From Frondihabitans australicus (GTDB taxonomy: Bacteria > Actinomycetota > Actinomycetes > Actinomycetales > Microbacteriaceae), in NCBI RefSeq assembly GCF_003634555.1, contig NZ_RBKS01000001.1:1860001-1924000 (forward strand): a DNA stretch of 64,000 nucleotides, written 5' to 3'. Position numbers and translations under genes: made by a program. Each line of letters opens with the position of its first letter. The stretch's first letter is position 1. Shown here piece after piece: positions 48,963 through 60,943 of this stretch. The notes under the pieces are model-generated. The model made no database searches and was not told the origin of the DNA. It saw only the letters and a list, made by a program, of their open reading frames with translations.

Positions 48963-50267
48963 GTGAAGTTCAGGAGGTGGCCGCACGGGCTCGTGACGCT
49001 CGTCCTCCTGTGCATCGCCGTGCTCGTGCTCGTCACGGTCGAGACGGGGTCGGCGACGAAGCCGACCGCCTCGTCGACGCAGGCGTCGCTGCCGTTCTCG
49101 GCCGGCTCGCATCCTGCGCCCCTCGGGTCGGGCGCGCAGACCGGCCGCAGCCCGTACGGGCCCGGCACCCACGGTTCGGCCGCCCGCCGCCCGACCGCCG
49201 TGGCCCCCGTCAACGGCGGTGATGGCGCGGGCGTGCAGATCACCGCCCCCGTCGCGTCGAAGACGGCCCCGCCGAAGGCACCCGCGGGCTCGGGCGGCGA
49301 CACCGACAACGAGGCGGCCACAGGATCCGACGGCTCGCTCTCCGTGGGCGGCACCGGCGACCCCCTCAGCCGAAGCCTCACGATGAACCCGTTCCACTTC
49401 CGACTCGGGCTCATCAACGGCGCCGTCGTGAAGCCCGACGCCCGTGACTGGGCCGCCCGCACCGTGAGCTCGGGGCCGCTGCTGCTGTTCCTGCCCGCGA
49501 CCGGTCACGTGCCCGACAACTACCGGCGGTTCCTCACGGTGGCGGCGCAGTCCGGCTACCACGTGCTCGGCCTCGACTTCTGGAACCAGGGCAAGGCCGT
49601 CGCCAACATCTGCGGCGTCGACGCCCGCTGCTACACGCAGGTGCAGCGCAACCGCTTCAGCGGCGAGGGCGCCTCGCAGTTTAGCAAGGTCGACGAGGCC
49701 AACTCGGTCGTCAGCCGGCTGACCGCGGCCCTCGACTACCTCGTGGTGCACGACCCGGGCGGCGGCTGGAGCCAGTACGACCACCAGGGCGTCATCGACT
49801 GGGACAACATCGTCGTCGCCGGCCACTCGCAGGGCGGCGGGGAGTCGGCGTACATCGCGCACCGGTTCCGGGTGATGGGGCAGCTGACGTTCTCGTCGCC
49901 GATCATCACCGACCAGGACGTCCGGGCCTCGTGGCTGAAGACGAGGAGCGCGACGCCCGCCTCGGTGATGTACGCGTTCGACGACGTGCACGACGAGTTC
50001 TACCCGAGGATCGTCGGCTCCTGGAGGCAGCTGCACCTGTCGGGCCGGCTCACCGCCCGGGTGCCGGTGCCGACATCGTCGAAGGTGCACCAGCTCGTCT
50101 CGACGTACGTGCTGGGCGACCCGGGGCAGTCGCACATCCGATCGGTGGCCGACAACACGCCCCTGAACGACAAGGGCACGCCGGTGTTCGAGCCGGTGTG
50201 GAAGTGGATGCTCGCCCAGGTCTATAAGAACCCCAGCGACCCCGCTGCCGTCGCCGCCGGCTCGTGA
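48963..50267 (+). CDS. Secreted alpha/beta-hydrolase-fold protein
   Basis: A 434-residue protein with a signal anchor (HGLVTLVLLCIAVLVLVTV, about 8-26) and a 110-residue Ser/Gly/Pro linker, then an alpha/beta hydrolase domain. The nucleophile elbow is VVAGHSQGGGESAYIA; an acid in DDVHDEF and a His near QSHIRS could complete a triad. It is probably an extracellular esterase or lipase-like enzyme; substrate is unknown. The 170-bp gap before it holds no other gene. GTG 48963 is the best start. Confidence 0.82.
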   Translation: MKFRRWPHGLVTLVLLCIAVLVLVTVETGSATKPTASSTQASLPFSAGSHPAPLGSGAQTGRSPYGPGTHGSAARRPTAVAPVNGGDGAGVQITAPVASKTAPPKAPAGSGGDTDNEAATGSDGSLSVGGTGDPLSRSLTMNPFHFRLGLINGAVVKPDARDWAARTVSSGPLLLFLPATGHVPDNYRRFLTVAAQSGYHVLGLDFWNQGKAVANICGVDARCYTQVQRNRFSGEGASQFSKVDEANSVVSRLTAALDYLVVHDPGGGWSQYDHQGVIDWDNIVVAGHSQGGGESAYIAHRFRVMGQLTFSSPIITDQDVRASWLKTRSATPASVMYAFDDVHDEFYPRIVGSWRQLHLSGRLTARVPVPTSSKVHQLVSTYVLGDPGQSHIRSVADNTPLNDKGTPVFEPVWKWMLAQVYKNPSDPAAVAAGS

Positions 50268-50272
50268 CGCCC

Positions 50273-50278
50273 TAGGGT
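50273..50278 (+). promoter_or_regulatory. -10 box of the 202-residue gene
   Basis: TAGGGT ends 6 nt before ATG 50285 in the 17-bp gap after the hydrolase. Confidence 0.45.
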
Positions 50279-50284
50279 TTCGGC

Positions 50285-50893
50285 ATGGGCTTCTTCCGGT
50301 GGCTGCGCAGGGCCGCGACAGAGCGCGCAGCGGTGATCGACGTGCACCTGAACGCTCGGCTGCAGCCCATGCATCGAGGCGACCGCTTCGAAGACCCTGT
50401 CGTCGCGGCGCTGGAGTCGGCGGGGCTTCGGTCGGGCGTTCTCGACGCGGGGACGGCGTTCACCCGAGGCATGCGCATCGTGTCGTGCGACGTGTCGTTC
50501 GGCGTGCCGATCGACCAGGCCGACGAGGGACTCTTCCAGATCAAGAAGGCGCTGCGCGCGATCGGCACCCCGCGCGGCTCCACGATCACGATGTACAGCA
50601 ACGAGCTCGACCCGATCGGATCGCTCTACGGGGTGGCCCTTCGCGTGCCGCTGGTCGACGCCGTCGACTTCACGGACGACCGGAACATCGAGCACAACCG
50701 TGAACTCGACGCGCTCATGATCCGCATCGACTCCGCGCTCGGCGACGACGGGTCCGTCTGGTCGTGGCACGTGCATCGCGGGTCGGATGTGTTCGTCTAC
50801 GGCGACTCCCGCGGACGACTGCACGAGGTCCTGGAGTCACTCATCGCCAGCGATCCGCTGCTGGCCGGCGCGACGCTGACCGATGTCGCCTAG
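50285..50893 (+). CDS. 202-residue hypothetical protein
   Basis: A mixed alpha/beta cytoplasmic protein (MGFFRWLRRAATERAAVIDV at the start; ALRAIGTPRGSTITMYSNEL; VDAVDFTDDRNIEHNRELD; GDSRGRLHEVLESLIASD). The two halves look alike in layout (strand-helix with acidic loops), possibly a duplicated small domain. I do not recognise a family. The -10 box 6 nt upstream supports ATG 50285. Confidence 0.68.
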   Translation: MGFFRWLRRAATERAAVIDVHLNARLQPMHRGDRFEDPVVAALESAGLRSGVLDAGTAFTRGMRIVSCDVSFGVPIDQADEGLFQIKKALRAIGTPRGSTITMYSNELDPIGSLYGVALRVPLVDAVDFTDDRNIEHNRELDALMIRIDSALGDDGSVWSWHVHRGSDVFVYGDSRGRLHEVLESLIASDPLLAGATLTDVA

Positions 50894-50910
50894 CCCGCGA
50901 ATGCTGCGAG

Positions 50911-51396
50911 TCAGGCGCGGGTCCGCCGCGCGAGGTAGCGGTACAGGGCCACCGCTACGACTAAAGCCACTGCGGTCGACGCGGCGAGGCTGAGTGCTTC
51001 GCCGGTGATTGCAGCGCCGAACGGCTTCTCGCCGATCGCGCCCGGGAGCGTGAAGAGGAATCCGGCGACAAACGCGCCGACTGCCGCCCGGCCGGCCACG
51101 AACCGCAGTGTCGCGCCACGGGCGAGACCCAGGGTCACGGCGCGCCGGCGTGCGGCGATTGCGAATCCACCTGCCAGGGCGCCGAGGAGCATGCCGATCA
51201 GAAAGAACACGGCGAACAGCTCGACGGCACCCACGGGCGAGAACACGCTGATTCCGTCGTTGTCGGCTCCCCACCCGATGAATGTCGGGATGTCGATGAG
51301 CCCGACGAACACGGCGGTGGCAAGCCCTCCGACCGCCATCGAGACGGCCATGACAGACGACGAGCGCGGTGGAGTCGGAGCGGACGGGGTGGCCAT
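50911..51396 (-). CDS. Four-helix membrane protein
   Basis: A 161-residue integral membrane protein with hydrophobic segments at about 15-34, 52-78, 98-117 and 135-153, joined by short loops (ADNDGISVFSP, IAARRRAVTLG, GAIGEKPFG) and a basic C-terminus (YRYLARRTRA). Function is unknown. Its stop lies 18 bp from the upstream gene's stop, tail to tail. ATG 51396 has CACACT 6 nt upstream. Confidence 0.65.
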   Translation of the reverse strand: MATPSAPTPPRSSSVMAVSMAVGGLATAVFVGLIDIPTFIGWGADNDGISVFSPVGAVELFAVFFLIGMLLGALAGGFAIAARRRAVTLGLARGATLRFVAGRAAVGAFVAGFLFTLPGAIGEKPFGAAITGEALSLAASTAVALVVAVALYRYLARRTRA

Positions 51397-51402
51397 CGTC
51401 CC

Positions 51403-51408
51403 AGTGTG
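51403..51408 (-). promoter_or_regulatory. Putative -10 box of the four-helix protein gene
   Basis: CACACT on the minus strand ends 6 nt before ATG 51396, as for the ssb paralogue. Confidence 0.3.
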
Positions 51409-51449
51409 TCGGTCGGCGGCGCGACCCGCGACCCCTATGCGGGTCGGTT

Positions 51450-51610
51450 GTCGATGCGGCGCGATTGACGCGATGCGGCGCGTTTCACGCCTTGCGGCGC
51501 GTTCCACGCGAGGCGGCGGAATTCGGCGCGGCGTCCCGAGGGATGCGGCGCGTTTCACGTGAGGCGGCGCGACGCGACGCGTGGCGACGCGTGATAGGCG
51601 CCGCATCGGT
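51450..51610. repeat. GCGGCGCG repeat array, second site
   Basis: Units with core ATGCGGCGCGTTTCACGC (exact at 51473-51490, one change at 51543-51560) recur at about 20-bp steps. The array ends with an inverted half (GGCGCCGCATCGG). It matches the 36.2-kb array, 15 kb away, and fills most of the 228-bp gap between two genes. Confidence 0.8.
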
Positions 51611-51624
51611 CGCCAGGCCCGCGG

Positions 51625-52587
51625 TCAGGCGACGGGCGCGGGCACCTGGCCGTCGGCGGCGAGCCACGCGAGGCCGTCCTCGATCGCCTCGAGCGACGTG
51701 TAGCGCGGCGCGTAGCCGAGGACCGTGCGCGCCCGCTCGATCGAGCACGAGTGGCTCCGCGAGATGTGGTCGCGCGTGGTCTCGGCGAGCGCCGAACCGA
51801 TCTCGTCGGCGAGCGCGTCGAGCGGCACGTACCGCAGCGACGGCACCGCGCCGTACCAGGCGGCGATGCCCTCGGCGAGCCCGCGCAGAGTCACCGCGCG
51901 CTCCGACACGAGGTGGAAGCTCTGCCCCGCGGCCACCGCATGCCGCGCGAGCGCCCGCTCGAATCCCTGCGCGACGTCGTCCGCGTGCACGTGGTGGAGC
52001 GTCTCGAGCCCGAGGTTCGGCAGCACCACCTCGTCGCCCGCGGCGAGGGCCGCCCACACGCCGAGATCGAGGTTGCCCTGCGGGTTGATCATGGGCCACC
52101 CGGGGCCGGTGATGTGACCAGGGTGCAGGATCACCGATCGCACCCCGCCCCGACGTGTCTCCGCGACCAGAAGCTCCTCGATCGCCGCCTTCTGCGTCCC
52201 GTACTCGCCGAAGGGCGTCCGCACGGCGTCCTCGGTGATCGGCACCTCGGTGGCGGGTCCGTGCACCCAGATCGTGCCGCAGTGCAGCAGCACCGCGCCG
52301 GTACCGCGGAGCGCGTCGACGAGCTGCTGGGCCGACGGCACGGTGAAGCAGACCATGTCGATGACGGCGTCGGCGCCGAGGGCCGCGATCGCGGGGGCGA
52401 ACGTGCCGTCGGCGTCGCCCTGGTCGCGGTCGAGGGTGACGCGCGTGACCTGCCGCCACGCCGGATCCTGGTGGTAGGGCTCGGAGGTGCCGCGGGTGAC
52501 CGCGGTCACCTCGTGGCCGGCGCGGACGAGACGGGGGACGAGGTAGCTTCCGACGTGGCCGGTGGCTCCGATGACGACGACCTTCAT
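51625..52587 (-). CDS. NAD(P)-dependent epimerase-like SDR protein
   Basis: A 320-residue extended SDR. VVVIGATGHVGSYLVPRLV gives GATGxxGS at residues 6-13; IDMVCFTVPSAQ and the YGTQKAAIEELLVAE segment carry Tyr-x-x-x-Lys (Tyr and Lys in EYGTQKAA), the SDR catalytic pair. Downstream ILHPGHITGPGWP and LHHVHADDVAQGF are typical of sugar epimerases or reductases. Substrate is unknown. ATG 52587 follows TAGGGT at 7 nt. Confidence 0.87.
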   Translation of the reverse strand: MKVVVIGATGHVGSYLVPRLVRAGHEVTAVTRGTSEPYHQDPAWRQVTRVTLDRDQGDADGTFAPAIAALGADAVIDMVCFTVPSAQQLVDALRGTGAVLLHCGTIWVHGPATEVPITEDAVRTPFGEYGTQKAAIEELLVAETRRGGVRSVILHPGHITGPGWPMINPQGNLDLGVWAALAAGDEVVLPNLGLETLHHVHADDVAQGFERALARHAVAAGQSFHLVSERAVTLRGLAEGIAAWYGAVPSLRYVPLDALADEIGSALAETTRDHISRSHSCSIERARTVLGYAPRYTSLEAIEDGLAWLAADGQVPAPVA

Positions 52588-52594
52588 GACTGCG

Positions 52595-52600
52595 ACCCTA
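52595..52600 (-). promoter_or_regulatory. -10 box of the second epimerase gene
   Basis: TAGGGT on the minus strand ends 7 nt before ATG 52587. Confidence 0.45.
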
Positions 52601-52651
52601 CGCGCGGCGCACCTGCCCGGACCCTCCGAGCCGTTCGCCCCTAGGCTGGGC

Positions 52652-52705
52652 CGAGACTCCGCGGGCTTGCGACGCGGGGCGAGACTCCGCGGGCCCCTGA
52701 CGCGG
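52652..52705 (+). repeat. 28-bp tandem repeats in the glgX leader
   Basis: CGAGACTCCGCGGGC occurs at 52652-52666 and 52680-52694, followed by a degenerate third unit. They lie downstream of a TAGGCT (52642-52647) that could be the promoter, so they would be transcribed into the glgX leader. Confidence 0.7.
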
Positions 52706-52724
52706 AGCGCGACTCGGAGGTTCG

Positions 52725-54842
<2,118 letters not shown>

Positions 54843-54871
54843 GTCAGCCCACCCGTGACGAAGGAGTCGCC

Positions 54872-57232
54872 GTGCCCCGAGACCGTGCTCCCCGCTCGAC
54901 CTACCGCCTGCAGATCCGCCCCGCGTTCGACCTGAACGCCGCGGCGGACGTCGTGCAGTACCTCCGCGACCTCGGCGTCGACTGGGTCTACCTCTCGCCC
55001 GTCCTCGAGGCGGAGGCCGGCAGCGATCACGGCTACGACGTGGTCGACCACTCCCGCGTCGACCCGGCGCGCGGCGGCGAGATCGGCCTGCAGACGCTCG
55101 CCGATCGGGCGCACCTGTTTGGCCTGGGCGTGCTGATCGACATCGTGCCGAACCACATGGGCGTCGCGACTCCGAGATCGAACGCCTGGTGGTGGGACCT
55201 CCTCCAGCACGGCCGCGACTCCCGCTACGCGGAGGCCTTCGACGTCGACTGGGCCGTGGGCGGCGGCAAGGTCCTGATCCCGGTGCTCGGCGACGACGGC
55301 GACGACCGGTTCGACGCCCTCGAGATCGTCGGCGACGAGCTCCGCTACTACGACAACGCCTACCCGATCGCGCCCGGCACGCACTCGGAGGGCGACACGG
55401 CGCAGGATGTGCACGCCCGGCAGCACTACGAGCTCGTCTACTGGAAGCGCGCCGACTCCGAGCTCAACTACCGGCGATTCTTCGCCGTGAACACGCTCGC
55501 CGGCATCCGCGTCGAAGAGCCCTGGGTGTTCGACGACTCGCACGCCGAGATCGGGCGCTGGTTCCGCGACGGGATCGCCGACGGCCTCCGCGTCGACCAC
55601 CCCGACGGCCTCGCCGATCCGGGCGGCTACCTCGACCGTCTCCGCGAGCTGACGGGCGGCGCCCACGTGCTCGTCGAGAAGATCCTCGAGGGGGCGGAGG
55701 AGCTGCCCGCCGACTGGGCGATGAACGGCACGACCGGCTACGACGCCCTCGGCGACTACGACCGGATCCTGGTCGACCCGGAGGGAGCCGAGGCGCTCGG
55801 CGCCCTCGACGACCGGCTCGCCGGTCGTGCGCCTGCGCCGGCCGACGACACGTGGCACACGATGATCGCCGGCACGAAGCGCGGCATCGCCGACGGCATC
55901 CTCGGCAGCGAGATCCGACGCCTGGCGCGGCTCCTGGCTGTGCCGACCGCCGACGGGTCGGCGCCCGAGGTCGATCCCGACATCGTCGACGCCCTCGCCG
56001 AGCTCGCAACGCGCTTCCCCGTGTACCGCAGCTATCTGCCGCTCGGCGGCGAACAGCTCGCCTGGGCCGCCGATCAGGCGCAGCACGCCCGGCCCGAGCT
56101 GAAGGACGCGATCGCGACGGTGGTGACGCGCCTGGGCGACCCGGCGGATCCTGCGGCCGTGCGGTTCCAGCAGACGAGCGGCATGGTGATGGCGAAGGGC
56201 GTCGAAGACACGGCGTTCTACCGCTACAGCCGCCTGGTGTCTCTGAACGAGGTGGGCGGCGAGCCCTCGTGGTTCGCCTACTCGCCCGAGCTGTTCCATA
56301 CGCGGCAGCAGAAGCGCCTGGCGACCACGCCGCACACGATGACGACGCTGTCGACGCATGACACGAAGCGCTCCGCCGACGTGCGCGCACGGATCGACGT
56401 GCTCAGCGAGATCCCCGACGAGTGGGCGGCGACGCTCGGCCGGCTGCGCGAGCTCGCGCCGCTCGGCGACGGGCCGTTCGAGAATCTGCTCTGGCAGTCG
56501 ATCGTCGGCGCCTGGCCCGCCTCCCGCGAGCGCCTGCACGCCTACGCCGAGAAGGCCTCCCGCGAGGCCGGGACCTCGACGACCTGGACCGCACCCGACG
56601 AGGCCTTCGAGACGCGGATGCACGCGCTCGTCGACGCCTGCTTCGACGACGACGCGACGGTCAAAGAGCTCGAGCGCATTGTCGAGATGGTGCGCGGCCC
56701 GGGCTGGTCGAACTCGCTGGCGATGGCGCTGCTGCAGCTCACCGGCCCGGGAGCACCCGACGTCTACCAGGGCGGCGAGCTGTGGGACTACTCGCTCGTC
56801 GACCCCGACAACCGGCGCGAGGTCGACTTCGACCTGCGGCGCCTCTACCTGGCGGCGATCCAGGCGGGCGAGCTCCCGGCCGTGGACGCCACGGGGGCCG
56901 CGCGGCTCCTGGTCACCCATCGCGCCCTTATCGAACGCCGCGACCGGCCCGAGCTCTTCGACCGCTACGTGCCGCTGCCCGTGTTCGGCGAGGCGGCCGT
57001 CAACGCGATCGCCGTCGATCGCGGCGGGGCCATCGCCGTGGCCACCCGCCTGCCCGTCGGGCTCGCCGAAAGCGGCGGCTGGCGCGACACGACTCTGCAC
57101 CTGCCCAGCGGCTCGCACCGCGACGCCCTCACCGGCCGACGCTTCGACGGGACACGCGTGCGGCTGGCCGACCTGCTCGACACCTACCCCGTGGCGCTCC
57201 TGGTGCCCGACGACGAAAGGCACGACGACTGA
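54872..57232 (+). CDS. treY: Malto-oligosyltrehalose synthase
   Basis: A 786-residue GH13 enzyme that turns the reducing end of maltodextrins into an alpha,alpha-1,1-linked trehalosyl end. [23 protein letters not shown] is the N-terminal signature; [14 protein letters not shown] gives nucleophile Asp242 and [14 protein letters not shown] gives Glu269; [14 protein letters not shown] is conserved near the C-terminal part. GTG 54872 has AGGAG 6 nt upstream and is preferred to GTG 54839, which overlaps the glgX stop. It overlaps treZ by one base. Confidence 0.95.
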   Translation: MPRDRAPRSTYRLQIRPAFDLNAAADVVQYLRDLGVDWVYLSPVLEAEAGSDHGYDVVDHSRVDPARGGEIGLQTLADRAHLFGLGVLIDIVPNHMGVATPRSNAWWWDLLQHGRDSRYAEAFDVDWAVGGGKVLIPVLGDDGDDRFDALEIVGDELRYYDNAYPIAPGTHSEGDTAQDVHARQHYELVYWKRADSELNYRRFFAVNTLAGIRVEEPWVFDDSHAEIGRWFRDGIADGLRVDHPDGLADPGGYLDRLRELTGGAHVLVEKILEGAEELPADWAMNGTTGYDALGDYDRILVDPEGAEALGALDDRLAGRAPAPADDTWHTMIAGTKRGIADGILGSEIRRLARLLAVPTADGSAPEVDPDIVDALAELATRFPVYRSYLPLGGEQLAWAADQAQHARPELKDAIATVVTRLGDPADPAAVRFQQTSGMVMAKGVEDTAFYRYSRLVSLNEVGGEPSWFAYSPELFHTRQQKRLATTPHTMTTLSTHDTKRSADVRARIDVLSEIPDEWAATLGRLRELAPLGDGPFENLLWQSIVGAWPASRERLHAYAEKASREAGTSTTWTAPDEAFETRMHALVDACFDDDATVKELERIVEMVRGPGWSNSLAMALLQLTGPGAPDVYQGGELWDYSLVDPDNRREVDFDLRRLYLAAIQAGELPAVDATGAARLLVTHRALIERRDRPELFDRYVPLPVFGEAAVNAIAVDRGGAIAVATRLPVGLAESGGWRDTTLHLPSGSHRDALTGRRFDGTRVRLADLLDTYPVALLVPDDERHDD

Positions 57233-59013
57233 TGGCCCTCTACGACGTCTGGGCGCCCTTCCCGACCCGCGTCCGTCTCGTCCTCGACGGCGAGACCCAC
57301 GACATGACGCAGGATGCACGGGGCTGGTGGCGCGCCCCCGCCGGCCTCGACACCGGGGCCGGCCACCGCTACGGGTTCCTGCTCGACGATTCCGACACCC
57401 CTCTCCCCGACCCCCGCTCCCTCCGACAGCCCGACGGCGTGCACGCCCTCAGCGAGACATTCGACCCCGCGTCGTTCGCCTGGACGGACCAGGCCTGGCG
57501 CGGCCGCCCGCTCGCCGGTGCCGTGGTCTATGAGCTGCACATCGGCACGTTCACGCCGGGAACGAACGGCCCTGCCGGAGCCGAGGGACCGTCGGGCGGC
57601 ACGTTCGACACCGCGATCGAGAAGCTGGACCACCTCGTCGACCTCGGCGTCGACTTCGTCGAGGTGCTGCCGGTGAACTCGTTCAACGGCCGCTGGAACT
57701 GGGGCTACGACGGCGTCCACTGGTTCGCGGTCACCGAGACCTACGGCGGCCCCGAGGCGTACCAGCGCTTCGTCGACGCCTGCCACGCGCGCGGCCTCGG
57801 CGTCGTGCAGGACGTCGTGTACAACCACCTCGGGCCGTCGGGCAACTATCTGCCTCAGTTCGGGCCGTACCTCACCGACAAGCACGCCTCGACCTGGGGC
57901 ACCGGCGTCAACCTCGACGACGAGGGATCCCACGAGGTGCGGGAGCTGATCCTCGAGAACACGCGGCTCTTCCTCGACACGTTCCACGTCGACGCTCTGC
58001 GGCTCGACGCCGTCCACGCCCTCGTCGACGACTCCCCCGTGCACCTGCTCGAGGAGATGGCGATCCGCACCGCGGCGCTGTCGGCAGCCACAGGAATCCC
58101 GAAGACGCTGATCGCCGAGAGCGACAAGAACGACACCTCGCTCGTCACTCCGCGCGAGGCCGCGGGGCGCTCCGGCTCCGCGTTCGGCATCGACGCGCAG
58201 TGGAGCGACGACTTCCACCACTCGGTGCACGTCGCCCTCACCGGCGAGGTCTCCGGCTACTACGCCGACTTCGAGCACCTCGGCGCGCTCGCCAAGGTGC
58301 TCACCCGCGGCTTCTTCCACGACGGCACCTGGTCGTCGTTCCGCGAGAGGTACCACGGGCGACCGGTCGACGTCGAACGGATGCCTGGCTGGCGCCTCGT
58401 CGTCGCCGACCAGAACCACGACCAGATCGGCAACCGCGCCGTCGGCGACCGCCTCGCGGCCACCCTCGACGACGGGCAGCTGATCATCGCCGCCGCGCTG
58501 ACGCTCACGTCGCCGTTCACGCCGATGCTCTTCATGGGCGAGGAGTGGGCGGCTTCGACGCCGTGGCAGTTCTTCACGTCGCATCCCGAGCACGACCTCG
58601 GCGTCGCCACGGCGAAGGGCCGGATCGCCGAGTTCGCGAAGATGGGGTGGGACCCTGCCGTGGTGCCGGATCCCCAGGATCCTGCGACCTTCGAGCGCTC
58701 GAAGCTCGACTGGTCGGAGGTCTCGGAGGGCCGCCACGCCCGCGTGCTCGACGCCTACCGGCGCCTCACCGCCCTGCGGCGGTGCGAGCGCGACCTCACC
58801 GACCCGGTCATGACGGCGGTGTCCGTCGACTACTCGGAGAGCGACCGCTGGCTCGTGATGACGCGCGGGAGCCTGCGGGTTGCCGTGAACTTCGCCGACT
58901 CGCCCGCGACCCTCGACGTCGCAGCCTCCGAGGTGCTGTTCGCGAGCGAGGAGGGCATCGCCGCGGGCGAGAGCCTCACGCTGCCGCCGCACTCGGTCGC
59001 GGTGGTGCGCTGA
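57232..59013 (+). CDS. treZ: Malto-oligosyltrehalose trehalohydrolase
   Basis: A 593-residue GH13 enzyme that releases trehalose from the end made by Tre[19 protein letters not shown] begins the N-terminal beta domain; [25 protein letters not shown] (Asp259), [11 protein letters not shown] (Glu296) and [13 protein letters not shown] are the GH13 motifs. ATG 57232 overlaps the treY TGA (TGATG). It ends 22 bp before the convergent acyltransferase. Confidence 0.96.
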   Translation: MALYDVWAPFPTRVRLVLDGETHDMTQDARGWWRAPAGLDTGAGHRYGFLLDDSDTPLPDPRSLRQPDGVHALSETFDPASFAWTDQAWRGRPLAGAVVYELHIGTFTPGTNGPAGAEGPSGGTFDTAIEKLDHLVDLGVDFVEVLPVNSFNGRWNWGYDGVHWFAVTETYGGPEAYQRFVDACHARGLGVVQDVVYNHLGPSGNYLPQFGPYLTDKHASTWGTGVNLDDEGSHEVRELILENTRLFLDTFHVDALRLDAVHALVDDSPVHLLEEMAIRTAALSAATGIPKTLIAESDKNDTSLVTPREAAGRSGSAFGIDAQWSDDFHHSVHVALTGEVSGYYADFEHLGALAKVLTRGFFHDGTWSSFRERYHGRPVDVERMPGWRLVVADQNHDQIGNRAVGDRLAATLDDGQLIIAAALTLTSPFTPMLFMGEEWAASTPWQFFTSHPEHDLGVATAKGRIAEFAKMGWDPAVVPDPQDPATFERSKLDWSEVSEGRHARVLDAYRRLTALRRCERDLTDPVMTAVSVDYSESDRWLVMTRGSLRVAVNFADSPATLDVAASEVLFASEEGIAAGESLTLPPHSVAVVR

Positions 59014-59035
59014 CGCCGGCGGCGCCGGGCTCCGA

Positions 59036-59695
59036 CTAGCCGCGGCTCGTCGTGTAGCTGTCGTCGTACTCCTGCGGCGTGAGGGCGCCGATCGCGCGCA
59101 TGATCTCGTCGGTGACCTCGCGCATCCTGCCCGCATCGACGTCGCCGTCGGCCTTCGCGAACGTGAGCGGCTCGCCGAAGACGATCGTCACGTCGGCGCG
59201 CTTCGCCCGCGTGAGGCCCTTCGTCGTCACGCGATCGCTGCCCTGGATCGCGAACGGCACCACGGGGGCGCCGGTGGCCAGCAGGAGCCGCGCCACACCC
59301 GTCCGGCCCCGGTGCAGCCGCCCGTCACGGCTCCTCGACCCCTCCGGATAGATGCCGATGGCCGCGCCCCGGGCGAGCGCCTCGACCCCCGCGTCGAGCG
59401 ACGCCTTCGACGCCGAGCCGCCCGACCGGTCGATCGGGAGCTGGTGGATCGCGCGCAGGAACCACCCGAGGAGGCGCCCGAGCGCGCTCGTCTGCGACAT
59501 GTAGTTGCTGCCGACGAGGTAGGTCATCGGCCGCGGCACGACGACGGGGACGAACACCGAGTCGATGAAGGCGATGTGGTTGCCGGCGAGGACGATGCCG
59601 CCGCGCTTCGGGATGTTGCTGAGCCCGCGCACCCGGATGCGGAAGAGCCCGAAGGCCGCGGGCCGGGCGACGAACAGGCGCAGGAACCAGTACAT
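59036..59695 (-). CDS. 1-acylglycerol-3-phosphate acyltransferase (PlsC family)
   Basis: A 219-residue lipid acyltransferase. Motif I is GNHIAFIDSVF (NHxxxxD), motif III GIYPEGSRSRDG, motif IV APVVPFAIQG. It should add a second acyl chain to lysophosphatidate at the membrane. ATG 59695 (MYWFLRLFVARPAAFG) with TACGCT 7 nt upstream is preferred over ATG 59722. Whether it is the essential PlsC or a paralogue cannot be told. Confidence 0.9.
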   Translation of the reverse strand: MYWFLRLFVARPAAFGLFRIRVRGLSNIPKRGGIVLAGNHIAFIDSVFVPVVVPRPMTYLVGSNYMSQTSALGRLLGWFLRAIHQLPIDRSGGSASKASLDAGVEALARGAAIGIYPEGSRSRDGRLHRGRTGVARLLLATGAPVVPFAIQGSDRVTTKGLTRAKRADVTIVFGEPLTFAKADGDVDAGRMREVTDEIMRAIGALTPQEYDDSYTTSRG

Positions 59696-59702
59696 GCACC
59701 AC

Positions 59703-59708
59703 AGCGTA
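59703..59708 (-). promoter_or_regulatory. -10 box of the PlsC-like gene
   Basis: TACGCT on the minus strand ends 7 nt before ATG 59695. Confidence 0.4.
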
Positions 59709-59770
59709 GGGGGCTCGTGCACCCCCCGAAGACGGGCGCGCGGCCTGAGGAATCGTCAGACGACAATGGA

Positions 59771-59817
59771 GCAATCGCGGCCGCCCGGCTTCTGACCTGT
59801 CGGGCGTCCGCGATTGC
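59771..59817. repeat. 17-bp inverted repeat with 13-nt loop
   Basis: Arms 59771-59787 and 59801-59817 (GCAATCGCGG.. with ..CCGCGATTGC) pair with one mismatch. It sits between the divergent PlsC-like and aldo-keto reductase genes, where a terminator is not expected. Confidence 0.7.
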
Positions 59818-59877
59818 CGTTCCCGGCCGTCGCCGATCGCGGCGTCGCTTCTCCCGGCTCGCTCCGAGGCGTCGCGG

Positions 59878-59883
59878 TACGGT
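59878..59883 (+). promoter_or_regulatory. -10 box of the aldo-keto reductase gene
   Basis: TACGGT ends 7 nt before ATG 59891. A GAAGG in between could act as a weak ribosome site. Confidence 0.4.
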
Positions 59884-59890
59884 GAAGGTC

Positions 59891-60895
59891 ATGGACTTCC
59901 GCTACCTCGGCCGCTCCGGCCTGAAGATCTCCGAGATCACCTACGGCAACTGGCTGACGCACGCCTCGCAGGTCGAGAACGACCAGGCGACGGCCTGCGT
60001 GCACGCCGCCCTCGACTCCGGCATCACGACGTTCGACACGGCCGACGCCTACGCCAACACCGCCGCCGAGAAGGTGCTCGGCGACGCCCTGCGAGGTCAG
60101 CGCCGCGAGTCGCTCGAGATCTTCACGAAGGTGTACTGGCCGACCGGGCCGCGCGGCCACAACGACACCGGGCTCAGCCGCAAGCACATCCTCGAGTCGA
60201 TCAACGGCTCGCTCACGCGGCTCGGCACGGACTACGTCGACCTCTACCAGGCGCACCGCTTCGACGTCGAGACTCCGCTCGAAGAGACGATGCAGGCCTT
60301 CGCCGACGTCGTCCGGCAGGGCAAGGCGCTCTACATCGGCGTCTCCGAGTGGACCGCCGACCAGATCCGCGAGGGTCACGCGCTCGCTCAGAAGATGGGC
60401 GTGCAGCTGATCTCGAACCAGCCGCAGTACTCGATGCTCTGGCGCGTCATCGAAGACGAGGTCGTGCCGGCGTCGAAGCAGTACGGCCTCTCCCAGATCG
60501 TCTGGTCGCCGATCGCGCAGGGCGTGCTCACCGGCAAGTACAAGCCCGGTCAGCCGCTGCCCGAGGGGTCCCGCGCCACCGACGAGAAGGGCGGCGCGAA
60601 CACCATCCGCCGCTTCCTGAACGACGAGGTCCTCACCGCCGTCGCGGAGCTCGAGCCGATCGCAGCCGACCTCGGCCTCTCGATGGCGCAGCTCGCCGTC
60701 GCGTGGGTGCTGCAGAACGACAACGTCGCCTCCGCGATCATCGGCGCCTCGCGGCCCGAGCAGGTGCTCGACAACGTGAAGGCGTCGGGCGTGGTCCTGC
60801 CCCCGGAGGCCCTCGCCGCGATCGATCGGGCAGTGGGTGCGGTCGCCGAGCGGGACGCGGCCAAGACCGTGTCGCCGGAGGCGCGGCCCGCCTGA
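59891..60895 (+). CDS. Aldo/keto reductase (YghZ/Kv-beta-like)
   Basis: A 334-residue NADPH-dependent oxidoreductase of the AKR superfamily. MDFRYLGRSGLKISEITYGNW is the standard start. The tetrad is Asp and Tyr in FDTADAYANT, Lys in FTKVYW, and His in YQAHRFD. IIGASRPEQVLDNVKA is the C-terminal cofactor signature. It is closest in pattern to the Kv-beta/YghZ group. The substrate is unknown. Confidence 0.93.
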   Translation: MDFRYLGRSGLKISEITYGNWLTHASQVENDQATACVHAALDSGITTFDTADAYANTAAEKVLGDALRGQRRESLEIFTKVYWPTGPRGHNDTGLSRKHILESINGSLTRLGTDYVDLYQAHRFDVETPLEETMQAFADVVRQGKALYIGVSEWTADQIREGHALAQKMGVQLISNQPQYSMLWRVIEDEVVPASKQYGLSQIVWSPIAQGVLTGKYKPGQPLPEGSRATDEKGGANTIRRFLNDEVLTAVAELEPIAADLGLSMAQLAVAWVLQNDNVASAIIGASRPEQVLDNVKASGVVLPPEALAAIDRAVGAVAERDAAKTVSPEARPA

Positions 60896-60925
60896 TCCAG
60901 CGCCCAGGCTCGTCCTGTGCGTTCA

Positions 60926-60943
60926 CGAAGAATTATTTCTTCG
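60926..60943. promoter_or_regulatory. AT-rich inverted repeat CGAAGAA-TTAT-TTCTTCG
   Basis: Perfect 7-bp arms around TTAT lie 30 nt after the aldo-keto reductase stop and 115 nt before yceI. It could be that gene's terminator or an operator for yceI; a TCACCAGTCGGTGA inverted repeat follows at 60984-60997. Confidence 0.45.
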
